Positions 1 to 7,602 of a DNA stretch of 64,000 nucleotides are shown here, in pieces. The stretch is taken from positions 1-64,000 of the forward strand of contig JBQNAT010000009.1 of NCBI GenBank assembly GCA_052170315.1. Reading direction: 5' to 3'. The translations under genes were made by a program, and so were the position numbers. Numbering within the stretch: position 1 is the stretch's first letter; every line of letters begins with the position of its first letter. The notes under the pieces are model-generated. The model was not told the origin of the DNA and made no database searches. It saw only the letters and a program-made list of their open reading frames with translations. The stretch comes from UBA9732 sp052170315 (GTDB lineage: Bacteria > Spirochaetota > Spirochaetia > Sphaerochaetales > Sphaerochaetaceae).

Positions 1-540
1 TCTAGGACTTTGTACTATTTCTGAATACATTATCTTAGGTTTAGAAAAATCGTCCGTATAAGCGCAATTCCTAAGATTATATGGTGTATCTCCTTGATCT
101 GCCCGTTTTTCTATTTTTTTCCAGTATTTGTCTAAATGGTTTTTTACAGAAGGATAATCTTCTATATGAATTCTTTCTATTTTATCTTTTATTCCATTAT
201 GAGTATTAATAAGCCAAAGATTAGCCCATTTATATCCATAACTCTTAATATCTCTGCCACGAAGAATCGGTCGTATTAGTTCCTCCGTTCTCCGGCGTTC
301 ATCATCGTCAGTGCAATTTGCAAGAATCTCATTGCGTTTTTCTGTGGATATGATGAAAGCTTCATTGAGACCTGTTTTTATGCCATAGTTTATGGAAATA
401 TTCCAATCTTTCAGCGGTGTTCCAACAGCCTCAATCTTTCTCTTGATTGACGCTTCAATTGGAGAGAGAATCACCCAACTGTCAGATGTCTGGAAACTTG
501 AGACTATCTGGTTCTGCTGAACATAATCGCTCAATTCAAT
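1..540 (-). pseudogene. Headless type IIG (Eco57I/TaqI-like) restriction-methylase, C-terminal part
   Basis: The minus strand is open from about position 587 to the window edge and reads like the target-recognition half of an N6-adenine type IIG methylase: a DSWVILSPIEASIKRKIE stretch, then NYGIKTGLNEAFII, then RPILRGRDIKSYGYKWANLWL. These are hallmarks of the TaqI-like C-terminal specificity domain. The Rossmann methylase half with its NPPY motif is absent; upstream in this frame there is a stop inside the invertase gene. There is no ATG and no visible ribosome binding site, only a weak TTG at 534. The 3' end lies outside the window. I infer either a truncated remnant or a silent specificity cassette that a recombinase can join to a complete gene. 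The family assignment is fairly sure; the status is not. Confidence 0.7.
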
Positions 541-1139
541 TGCGCCAATTGTTTTTCTTTGATGAATCTGGAAACAGTGGCACGGTCAACTTTGCATATC
601 GTAGCTATTTTGCGGACGGATACTTCATGCTTCAGTAGTTCTTTTATGAAAGTTTCTTGCCCTGATAGTTTTACATGTGAGGATTTCCTGCCTTTTGGTC
701 TTCCAAGGATGGCTCCTTCTGCTTTCTTTCTGGCTAGGGCTTCTTTTGTTCGCTGACTTATGAGATTCCTTTCAATTTCTGCGCTGAGACCGAAAGCGAA
801 GGCCAATACCTTACTTTGAATATCTTCGCCAAGTCTATAATTATCCTTGATGGTCCAGACCCGACATTCTTTAGTCATGCAGATATTAAGGATTTCCATA
901 ATCATAAAAAGGTTTCTCCCAAGTCTGCTCAGTTCAGTACATACAATCAAGTCCCCTTGTTTTACTTTTTCCAGCAAAGACCCGAGCTGTCTTTTTGTGT
1001 AGTTTTTTGTTCCGCTGATTGTTTCTTCTATCCAACCATTAACTGAGATTTGATTCCCAGAACAGAAGTTTTTGATTTCAAATCTCTGATTCTCAACAGT
1101 TTGTTTGTCACTGGACACTCTAATATAACCATATGTCAT
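531..1139 (-). CDS. Mpi-type serine DNA invertase (site-specific recombinase)
   Basis: A 202-residue small serine recombinase. The N-terminus TYGYIRVSSDKQTVENQR carries the catalytic serine of the resolvase/invertase family. It is followed by LSRLGRNLFMIMEIL and the helix-E stretch FAFGLSAEIERNLISQRTKEAL. A C-terminal helix-turn-helix (about residues 165-198) contains RKIATICKVDRATVSRFI. The sequence closely resembles the Bacteroides master invertase Mpi as I remember it, which flips many promoters by inversion. The ATG follows an AAGGAGAA ribosome site. Its stop overlaps the reading frame of the headless methylase downstream. Likely job: DNA inversion, possibly switching restriction specificity; the second recombination site must lie outside the window or elsewhere. 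Confidence 0.88.
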   Translation of the reverse strand: MTYGYIRVSSDKQTVENQRFEIKNFCSGNQISVNGWIEETISGTKNYTKRQLGSLLEKVKQGDLIVCTELSRLGRNLFMIMEILNICMTKECRVWTIKDNYRLGEDIQSKVLAFAFGLSAEIERNLISQRTKEALARKKAEGAILGRPKGRKSSHVKLSGQETFIKELLKHEVSVRKIATICKVDRATVSRFIKEKQLAQLN

Positions 1140-1220
1140 TTTCTTCTCCTTTGCGTGGGAAACCGCAACCTTTAGTTTTTACGCATAATCCATACAAGAT
1201 TAGATAGATTTGAGAGAACC

Positions 1221-1242
1221 GTTACGAATTTGTTACGAATTT
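1221..1242. repeat. Two tandem copies of GTTACGAATTT upstream of the invertase
   Basis: An 11-bp unit GTTACGAATTT occurs at 1221-1231 and again at 1232-1242. A related GGTACGCAATTT lies near 1280. The repeats sit between the tRNA-Arg terminator and the invertase start, about 80 bp upstream of the gene. They could bind the invertase or a regulator, or mark a recombination site. Function not known from sequence. Confidence 0.5.
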
Positions 1243-1343
1243 GAGAATTACAGATTCTTCCATTCGCCAGTTTGAAAATTGGTACGCAATTTCAGGCTGA
1301 AAAAGCACTTATTTGAGCGCCATACAACCCCTAAAACAAACGA

Positions 1344-1386
1344 AGGCCTTCCGTTAAGTCTTTGCTGTAAAAGACTTAGAAGGCCT
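1344..1386 (-). terminator. Long hairpin terminator of tRNA-Arg
   Basis: AGGCCTTC at 1344-1351 pairs with GAAGGCCT at 1379-1386, and AAGTCTTT pairs with AAAGACTT inside it. On the minus strand the stem is followed by a T-rich run. It lies just downstream of the tRNA-Arg 3' end, so it probably ends that transcript. Confidence 0.7.
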
Positions 1387-1418
1387 GCTGACTTGGTATC
1401 ATACCCGGTCTACTTAGA

Positions 1419-1492
1419 TGCGCCTGACAGGGCTCGAACCTGCAACCTGCGGATTCGAAGTCCGACGCTCTATCCAATTGAGCTACAAGCGC
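1419..1492 (-). tRNA. tRNA-Arg (anticodon TCG)
   Basis: On the minus strand the gene starts GCGCTTG and ends CAGGCGC plus discriminator A, giving a 7-bp acceptor stem with one G-U pair. The D arm is GCTC...GAGC. The anticodon loop CTTCGAA gives TCG. The T arm is GCAGG-TTCGAGC-CCTGT. The CCA end is not encoded. Its 3' side faces the invertase and methylase region, a typical arrangement at island borders. Confidence 0.93.
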
Positions 1493-1502
1493 AACTTGTA
1501 AA

Positions 1503-1531
1503 ATAGTACTTTTTCTTGTCCCTTAGGTCAA
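1503..1531 (-). promoter_or_regulatory. Sigma-70 promoter of tRNA-Arg
   Basis: On the minus strand TTGACC (1531-1526) is separated by 17 bp from TACTAT (1508-1503), about 11 bp upstream of the tRNA 5' end. This is close to consensus spacing and sequence. Confidence 0.72.
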
Positions 1532-1677
1532 TAAAAACCTATAAACGCTCAAGTGGCTGTTGAAGTGTTTAGAAAAATATACTCAAGCATTGCTTTATTT
1601 AAATCTGCCGTCTTTTTTGCTAGATTATAGCCATGCCGGCAAAACAGATTATTTATAAAATTGCAGAGAGGTAAAAG

Positions 1678-2478
1678 ATGTTTGATGTAGTAAAAATAGG
1701 AAAAAGAATAAAGGATGCGCGAATTGCAAAAAACATGACGCAGATGAATCTTGCAGATGAAATGGGAGTAAGCTTTCAGGCTGTTTCAAACTGGGAAAGG
1801 GGGAATTCAATGCCGGATATTTCCAAACTGAGTGAATTGTGTAATGTACTTGGCATTTCCTATGAAGACCTTTTTGGTACTGATGAAAAAATTGCAAAAG
1901 TCCTTGATGATGTAAAAGATGGAAAGACTGAATGCCTGAAAATAGAGGATATAGCGGATTTTGCCCCGATAGTTCCGCCTGATACATTTGAGAAATTTAC
2001 AAAAGATGAAAAAATCAAAGATTCAATTGATATGGAAAATCTTGCTAAAATTGCTCCGTATCTTGATGAAGATGACCTTTCAGATCTTGTGAAGTCAGTT
2101 CAGATTGAAAGCCCGAGCGATCTTACACCCGTTGCTCCGTTTATGGATGAAGACGACATTTCTGAAATTGTAAAGGAATATATAGGTAAAAGTTCTCAGG
2201 AGAAATTTGAGGTTTCTTCCATTCTTCCGCTTCTTCCTTTTATGGATGAGGATGAAATTGCCGAAATAGCTAAAAAAATTTCCGGCTTAGAAGTGGAGAA
2301 TCTTGCAGCCATTGCTCCGTTCATGAATGACGACGATCTTGAAGACATTATTTTTGAGCAAATTGAAAAAAATTCGGATACTTTTGATTTCACTAATCTT
2401 ACGCCGCTTATGCCGTTTCTTGATGCAAAGGTAATAAAACGTCTTGCAGCCAGAGCTTTTAGCAGTAAGTACGAATAA
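1678..2478 (+). CDS. XRE-family regulator with six acidic APF repeats
   Basis: A 266-residue protein. Residues 1-70 form a Cro/CI-type helix-turn-helix (KIGKRIKDARIAKNMTQ, then VSFQAVSNWERG). From residue 90 to the end come six repeats of 28-33 residues with the core L-x-x-hAPFhDEDDhxEIV (for example LTPVAPFMDEDDISEIV at 149 and LAAIAPFMNDDDLEDII at 209). The repeats are helical in character, acidic, and probably form a solenoid or sensor/oligomerisation module. A good AGAGAGG ribosome site precedes the ATG. It stands alone between two tRNAs. DNA binding is well supported; target and ligand are unknown. Confidence 0.85.
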   Translation: MFDVVKIGKRIKDARIAKNMTQMNLADEMGVSFQAVSNWERGNSMPDISKLSELCNVLGISYEDLFGTDEKIAKVLDDVKDGKTECLKIEDIADFAPIVPPDTFEKFTKDEKIKDSIDMENLAKIAPYLDEDDLSDLVKSVQIESPSDLTPVAPFMDEDDISEIVKEYIGKSSQEKFEVSSILPLLPFMDEDEIAEIAKKISGLEVENLAAIAPFMNDDDLEDIIFEQIEKNSDTFDFTNLTPLMPFLDAKVIKRLAARAFSSKYE

Positions 2479-2521
2479 TGTAAAAGAGTATTGGCCGCTT
2501 TATACGTATTTACTGATATAG

Positions 2522-2550
2522 TTGACTTTTTTTCGGCCATAAGTCATATT
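2522..2550 (+). promoter_or_regulatory. Sigma-70 promoter of tRNA-His
   Basis: TTGACT at 2522-2527, a 17-bp spacer, and CATATT at 2545-2550. This would start transcription about 15 bp before the tRNA-His gene. It directly follows the XRE gene. Confidence 0.6.
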
Positions 2551-2571
2551 AAAGCGGTCAATTGACATAAT

Positions 2572-2644
2572 GGTGGAAGTAGTTCAATGGTAGAGCCCCA
2601 GATTGTGGATCTGGTTGTTGAGGGTTCGAGCCCCTTCTTCCACC
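2572..2644 (+). tRNA. tRNA-His (anticodon GTG)
   Basis: Acceptor GTGGAAG pairs with CTTCCAC; an encoded G at 2572 can serve as the extra G-1 of histidine tRNAs opposite discriminator C at 2644. The D arm is GTTC...GAGC, the anticodon loop ATTGTGG gives GTG, and the T arm is GAGGG-TTCGAGC-CCCTT. CCA is not encoded. Confidence 0.93.
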
Positions 2645-2650
2645 CTGAAG

Positions 2651-2680
2651 AAAAAACCATCACACTGTGGTGGTTTTTTT
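2651..2680. terminator. Bidirectional hairpin terminator between tRNA-His and rarA
   Basis: AACCATCACA pairs with TGTGGTGGTT around a CTG loop. It is flanked by an A run on the left and a T run on the right, so it can stop tRNA-His on the + strand and the rarA-like gene on the minus strand. Confidence 0.8.
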
Positions 2681-2686
2681 ATGCCA

Positions 2687-4852
2687 TCAGGATTGTCTTT
2701 TAAGCAAAACAATTATGCAGCTTGTATTCCAGCGAAGCTGAGCGGCGCAGAGGATTGAGATAAGCTCTTTCTCCATTTTTTCGGCTTCTTCCTGAGAAAG
2801 TTCGGGAAGGGCGGGGATATAGCTGTTTCTTATCCAGCGCTTTACATCGGACTCACCGGCTGTACGCGCTTCCGTGAAGCGGTAATCTGTACAGTCCGCT
2901 ATATTGAAATCTGAGCTGAGAGCCTTTAACAGGTCTTCCCTTGCAGGCACTTTGCTGTAAATTTTCTTTTCGGCTTTAAGCAGTTTTTCCTGAAGAGATC
3001 CCATGTGTATGAAATCCGACAGCCTTGAAGCTTCCGAAATAACGGTCTCGCAAAGTACAAGGTCCCCTTTTGGAGCAAGACGCTTCAGAACTTCCTTTAA
3101 AACGGCTTTGCCCTTTTTTAAATCAGAAAGAAGATTCCTTCCTATTATGTGCTCAAACAAAAGGCCTTTTTCAATGCCGTCAAGTTTTTCCATTGCGTTC
3201 AGATAGTCTTTTTCGCAGATTACCTTCGGGGAGTTCATGTCATCAAGCTTCTTGATGTACTGCTGAAGGTAGGCCATCTCTTCCGTGTTTCGCACCTGCG
3301 CCACGACCATTCCTTCAGGGGTATGCCTGAAGGCTTCCCATACAAGAAGACCGTGGCCGGCATTGAGCACAAAAATTCTGTCCGACCTTATTATGTCAAG
3401 TTTTTCAAAAATGCGTGTCCTCATGCCTTCCAGGGCCGCGCTTCTTCCGCTCACAGCGCGCCTTAGCCATATATCCCTGTCTTTATTTTCGGGCGAGAAT
3501 GTAAGATTTTCAGGGAAGGCATTTATGTCAACGCTTTCAAGCTGTATCTCACGGCGGCGGTTTACAAGATCCGCAATCTGCTTTTCATAGCCTATACTGC
3601 CGACATTGTAGAAGATTTTCCCCTGAAGTTCATTTGGAAGATATTGTTGAGCCACCCAGTGCTCCTGATAGGCATGAGGATACATGTAGCCTTCGCCGTG
3701 ACCGAAGCCCTTCGCGTCCCTGCTTGCGTCCCTGAGATGGTTGGGTACTTCTGCTGCGGCTGATTCCTGCTCAACTGCCTTAAGCGCATCAAAAAAGCCC
3801 ATTTCGCTGTTGCTTTTGGGAGCCGTGGCAAGGTAAAGGGCGGCATGCGCCAGATGGTAGCGTCCTTCGGGCATGCCTATTGCATTGAAGGCAGCGGCAT
3901 CCGACTGGACTACAACTATGGCATTGGGATCTGCAAGACCGACATCTTCGCAGGCGCTTATCATCATCCTGCGGAAAATGAAGCGCGGGTCTTCTCCCGC
4001 GTAGACCATTTTTGCAAGCCAGTACAGGGCGGCATCCGGATCTGAGCCGCGGAGCGATTTTATGAAGGCGCTTATTACATCAAAATGGTAGTCGCCTTCC
4101 TTGTCATACAGAACAGCCTTGCGCTGTATGCTTTCTTCCGCCGTTTCCTTTGTTATGAAGACTTTGCCGTCCTGTGACGGACTTGTAACTACCGCAAGCT
4201 CAAGAGCATTCAGAAGGCTTCTGGCGTCTCCGCCTGCAACGTCTACAAGGTGCTCAAGCGCGCCGGCTTCGAAGGAAACGTCCAAATTTCCGTAGCCTCT
4301 TGTTTTATCCTTTATGGCCTGCCATGCGATTTTTATCAGGTCTTCGTTTGTAAGAGGTTTAAGCTGAAATATTCTTGAACGGCTTACCAGCGCGGCATTT
4401 ACCTCAAAGAAAGGGTTCTCCGTGGTAGCGCCTATCAGGATGAATGTCCCGTTTTCCACCCATGGGAGCAGGGCGTCCTGCTGGCTCTTGTTCCAGCGGT
4501 GGACCTCATCCACAAAGAGGATTGTTCTCCGGCCGTACAGGTCAAGGCGATTTTTTGCGGAATCTATTTCATCGCGCAGCTCCTTCACTCCCGAAAGGAC
4601 TGCGTTTATGGTAGCGAAGTGGCTTTTTGTTGTATTCGCTATCACGCGCGCCAATGTTGTTTTTCCGGTTCCCGGGGGCCCGTAAAAAATGACAGATGAA
4701 AGCTGGTCAGCCTGAATTGAACGCCTGAGAAGCCTGCCGGGGCCTACTATGTGGTCCTGTCCTATGTACTCGTCAAGTGTTCTTGGACGCATTCTGTAGG
4801 CAAGGGGCTGGGATTTTATATCTGTTCTGCTGCTGTCAAACAATTTTTCCAT
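2687..4852 (-). CDS. rarA: RarA/MgsA-type AAA+ ATPase fused to a C-terminal methyltransferase-like domain
   Basis: The first ~440 residues are a replication-associated recombination protein A: Walker A GPPGTGKT at 58-65, Walker B ILFVDEVH at 111-118, sensor-1 region GATTENP, an arginine-finger stretch VSRSRIF, and the MgsA C-terminal region with DPRFIFRRMM and YPHAYQEHWVAQQYLP. RarA acts at stalled replication forks. At 721 residues it is about 280 longer than usual. The extra C-terminus starts near DIWLRRAVSGRSAALEGMR and contains a Rossmann-like stretch (RIFVLNAGHGLLVWEAF, then LAPKGDLVLCETV) resembling a SAM-dependent methyltransferase fold. Whether that part is catalytic cannot be told. 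The lipoprotein and RluA genes lie upstream on the same strand. Confidence 0.9.
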   Translation of the reverse strand: MEKLFDSSRTDIKSQPLAYRMRPRTLDEYIGQDHIVGPGRLLRRSIQADQLSSVIFYGPPGTGKTTLARVIANTTKSHFATINAVLSGVKELRDEIDSAKNRLDLYGRRTILFVDEVHRWNKSQQDALLPWVENGTFILIGATTENPFFEVNAALVSRSRIFQLKPLTNEDLIKIAWQAIKDKTRGYGNLDVSFEAGALEHLVDVAGGDARSLLNALELAVVTSPSQDGKVFITKETAEESIQRKAVLYDKEGDYHFDVISAFIKSLRGSDPDAALYWLAKMVYAGEDPRFIFRRMMISACEDVGLADPNAIVVVQSDAAAFNAIGMPEGRYHLAHAALYLATAPKSNSEMGFFDALKAVEQESAAAEVPNHLRDASRDAKGFGHGEGYMYPHAYQEHWVAQQYLPNELQGKIFYNVGSIGYEKQIADLVNRRREIQLESVDINAFPENLTFSPENKDRDIWLRRAVSGRSAALEGMRTRIFEKLDIIRSDRIFVLNAGHGLLVWEAFRHTPEGMVVAQVRNTEEMAYLQQYIKKLDDMNSPKVICEKDYLNAMEKLDGIEKGLLFEHIIGRNLLSDLKKGKAVLKEVLKRLAPKGDLVLCETVISEASRLSDFIHMGSLQEKLLKAEKKIYSKVPAREDLLKALSSDFNIADCTDYRFTEARTAGESDVKRWIRNSYIPALPELSQEEAEKMEKELISILCAAQLRWNTSCIIVLLKRQS

Positions 4853-4879
4853 TCGTTCCTCTAAACATCAGTACAATCT

Positions 4880-5602
4880 TCAGTACAATCCAAGAATTTT
4901 GGCCGCGGTTTCATCCATGTCCGGGTCGGGTGTTGTGTGTATCAGGACCTCGGCTTTTCCAAGGTAGCTGAAAAACAGGTCCGCAAGGTGAAACGATAAA
5001 AGCTCTGCCGTTTCCTTTTCTGTGAAAACGGGTTTTAAATATGGGATATCTTCACTGTAAACAAGTTTTCTTGAGGCGTACCACGCCTCGTACTGGGAAG
5101 CTATTTTATTCCAGAGTGAAAAATCCAGCCCGTCCAGATTTCCTACTATTGCGTTTGCCATTTCTTCACGGAGTTTTGTCCTGCAGTAATCGCTTATCGC
5201 GGTGTCCCCGGACTCGACCAGAGTTTTGGGAGAGTCGATTTCAAGTACCGATAAAAGCCCTGCAGCGTAGGTGGTGAAGCGTTCGTAGAGTGGGAGAATG
5301 AAGGATGTGGCGGAGCGCGACCATTGCCTGATAAGTCTGTCCATCCCGGGGATTTGGGCGCTCTGCTCTTTGATGAAAGAGCAGGAAGAGGGAATCATGC
5401 TTTCGTTGAAGCCGTTAAGGCTCCTGAAAAGGTTTAGAAAGGCTTGGTCTCGCGCCTTTTCAAGAACAAGACGGGCGGTGAACGCGTATTCGTCGTCGGT
5501 GAACTCTCCGGTTTTTGACGCGGAAGAGCATGAAACCATTATAAAAAACACAAAGAGCAGTAATAAAATCAAAGAGAAAAAGCGAAGCCTTTTTAGTCCC
5601 AT
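4880..5602 (-). CDS. Lipoprotein, possibly DUF4197-related
   Basis: A 240-residue predicted lipoprotein. A basic start (MGLKRLR) and a long hydrophobic run lead to the lipobox MVSC with cysteine at about residue 25. The mature part is helical, with a stretch FTDDEYAFTARLVLEKARDQ and a later DTAISDYCRTKLREEM that reminds me of the DUF4197 family; that resemblance is weak and from memory. No catalytic motif is visible. It lies between rluA (23 bp gap) and rarA (27 bp gap) on the minus strand, probably one transcript. Expected at the periplasmic face of a membrane. Confidence 0.72.
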   Translation of the reverse strand: MGLKRLRFFSLILLLLFVFFIMVSCSSASKTGEFTDDEYAFTARLVLEKARDQAFLNLFRSLNGFNESMIPSSCSFIKEQSAQIPGMDRLIRQWSRSATSFILPLYERFTTYAAGLLSVLEIDSPKTLVESGDTAISDYCRTKLREEMANAIVGNLDGLDFSLWNKIASQYEAWYASRKLVYSEDIPYLKPVFTEKETAELLSFHLADLFFSYLGKAEVLIHTTPDPDMDETAAKILGLY

Positions 5603-5625
5603 ACTGGGATTTTAACATTTGAAGC

Positions 5626-6519
5626 TCAGCTTGAAAAGGTAAAACAGCTTCCGTCGGGGAGGGGAAAGCTGACCTTGAAACACAGAAGATGCATGAAGTT
5701 ATCCGCCGTGACGGAAGTCCCGGCTTCCGCCGTAACCGCCTCTGAAGCAAATGAATCCGGCCCGTCCTTACCGTAAAGTCCGTCGCCTATGATGGGGTGC
5801 CCAATACATGCAAGATGCGCCCTTATCTGGTGCCTGAAACCGCGGGTAATTGCGCATTCAAAAATGTCGCCAAAGCCGGATTGGCAAAGCTGTGCGCTCT
5901 GACTATGAGCTTTCAAAAACCTGTTCACCGCATGAGCCGGAAAATCTTCAAGAGCGTCCGCAACATCCTGTCCGCGCTCCGCGTTATGGGAAATTTCTGT
6001 CTCCGAACCCTTCTGTTTCAGAGTTATTTCCGTAGAATAAAGAACAGGGCTGTCTGCGCGTTTAATGTCCTGTACAGCTCTTACTTCCTTAGAACCTTTG
6101 CCGTATGAGCGAAAATAAGACATTATTTTTACAGTTTCACCCCTATACAGCTTTTCATCGGCATCCATTATCATCAGCCTGCCGCTTCGGAAAGTCCGTG
6201 CAAGATATGTTTTAACGAAACTGCCTTCAGCCTGTATTTTCATAAGAAAATCATAAAACTCCTGGGTCTTCGCAAAAACCACAAGACCCGCCGTTGCCGT
6301 ATCAAGACGATGCAGTGTCCCGTATTCCCAGCTGTTTCTGCCCGTAACCTTTAATATATCAGGGCATTCTCCTGCCGCAAGCCCTAAAAGGGTTTTATCC
6401 GTTGCATCCGTGTCGGAGTCTGCGCCTGAATGAAGCTGTTTTTTCAGCGGCACCGTGGCAATACCGTGAGGTTTGAAGGCAACTATAAAACTCTTCTCCT
6501 GATACAGAATAACGGACAT
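5626..6519 (-). CDS. RluA-family RNA pseudouridine synthase
   Basis: A 297-residue enzyme isomerising uridine to pseudouridine in rRNA or tRNA. The catalytic motif GTLHRLDTATAGLVVFAKT contains the aspartate nucleophile (about residue 73). The C-terminal family signature RGFRHQIRAHLACIGHPIIGDGLYG is intact. No N-terminal S4 domain is present, so it resembles the RluA/RluC catalytic core only. The target base cannot be derived from sequence. The ATG has no strong ribosome site, and a divergent membrane-protein gene begins about 140 bp away. Confidence 0.9.
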   Translation of the reverse strand: MSVILYQEKSFIVAFKPHGIATVPLKKQLHSGADSDTDATDKTLLGLAAGECPDILKVTGRNSWEYGTLHRLDTATAGLVVFAKTQEFYDFLMKIQAEGSFVKTYLARTFRSGRLMIMDADEKLYRGETVKIMSYFRSYGKGSKEVRAVQDIKRADSPVLYSTEITLKQKGSETEISHNAERGQDVADALEDFPAHAVNRFLKAHSQSAQLCQSGFGDIFECAITRGFRHQIRAHLACIGHPIIGDGLYGKDGPDSFASEAVTAEAGTSVTADNFMHLLCFKVSFPLPDGSCFTFSS

Positions 6520-6661
6520 GGCTTAAGAATACACTCAAGATGTCCTTTTGTAGAGGTACTTTTGTGAAGGAATGTGTTTTTTTACTCCGAAAAGCTTAAA
6601 CACCGGCTGTGACGGCATGGTTTTGCTTGACGTATCCCGCTTTTTAGGCGAAATTGTCAGT

Positions 6662-7372
6662 ATGAGCAACACTAACAGAGAAAACACATTATCAACACCG
6701 CGGACAAGGAGCAACACACTCCTTAAAAACGTTTATCTTTGGATGACGGCAGGACTTGTACTTACCGCAATAGTCGCATATTTTATCGGTGGCAACAGCG
6801 CGCTTGTTTACAGAATGTACACCACAGGCCTCATTTATCCCATGATAATTGGCCAGTTTGTGATAGTCCTCATACTTTCACGCCGCCTTGAGAGAATGAC
6901 CGCCCGCACGGCAATGGTCTGCTTCGGAATCTATTCGGTATGCACCGGCGCGATACTCAGTTCCGTGGTAGTCATATATACCGGAGCTGTTATCTCTCGC
7001 GCCTTTTTCACCACCGCCCTGATGTTCGGCGGCATGAGCCTTTACGCGATGCGCACCAAACGCGACCTGTCCCGCATCGGCTCCGTCCTGGTCATGGGGC
7101 TTTGGGGTCTTATAATCTCTTCCGTAATCAATCTCTTTTTTAAATCCGAGCCGCTGTACTACCTCATAAGCATTATCGGAGTGGTGCTTTTCAGTGCCAT
7201 AACGGCATGGGACACTCAAAAAATCATGCGCCTTAACGAATCATACGGCTATGATATTGATGACGAGTCCTTCATAAAGCTTTCCATCATATGTGCTCTT
7301 GAGCTGTATCTTGATTTCATCAACATCTTTCTTTATCTGCTGCGGCTGTTCGGAAGAAGCAACAGAAACTAG
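6662..7372 (+). CDS. Bax-inhibitor-1/YccA-like integral membrane protein
   Basis: About 236 residues with seven hydrophobic segments. The pattern matches the BI-1/YccA (UPF0005, TMBIM) family: NVYLWMTAGLVLTAIVAYFI near the start, then FFTTALMFGGMSLYA, and at the end SAITAWDTQKI and ALELYLDFINIFLYLLRLF, the last being a strong family signature. Members are pH-sensitive calcium leak channels or protease-associated proteins. I chose the ATG at 6662 because family proteins begin just before the first membrane segment. An in-frame ATG at 6572 would add a non-conserved leader. The stop overlaps xseB by a few bases, convergent. Confidence 0.88.
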   Translation: MSNTNRENTLSTPRTRSNTLLKNVYLWMTAGLVLTAIVAYFIGGNSALVYRMYTTGLIYPMIIGQFVIVLILSRRLERMTARTAMVCFGIYSVCTGAILSSVVVIYTGAVISRAFFTTALMFGGMSLYAMRTKRDLSRIGSVLVMGLWGLIISSVINLFFKSEPLYYLISIIGVVLFSAITAWDTQKIMRLNESYGYDIDDESFIKLSIICALELYLDFINIFLYLLRLFGRSNRN

Positions 7373-7602
7373 TTATAGGGCTCTGTGATAACGCCCGCTT
7401 CGCTTTCGCCCGGGCGGCTTGTAACAATTTCTATTCTGCGTTCTATCTTAGCAAGCTCGCCGTCAACTTCACCGGCGAGCTTCATGCCCGACTCGTAAAG
7501 TTTTACCGCATCCTGCAGGTTCGTATCCGGGTCTGCCAGCGCCTTGGAGATTTCCTCCATCTTTTCAAGCTTCTGCTCAAAAGTCATTGTTTTATCTGCC
7601 AT
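7369..7602 (-). CDS. xseB: Exodeoxyribonuclease VII small subunit
   Basis: 77 residues, helical, with the family pattern MTFEQKLEKMEEISKAL, a short loop with DPDTNLQDAVKLYESGMKLAGEVD, and LAKIERRIEIV. The subunit binds the alpha-helical C-terminus of XseA to form exonuclease VII, which degrades single-stranded DNA. The gene overlaps the xseA end by 11 bp, so it is translationally coupled. It converges with the BI-1 gene. Confidence 0.93.
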   Translation of the reverse strand: MADKTMTFEQKLEKMEEISKALADPDTNLQDAVKLYESGMKLAGEVDGELAKIERRIEIVTSRPGESEAGVITEPYN

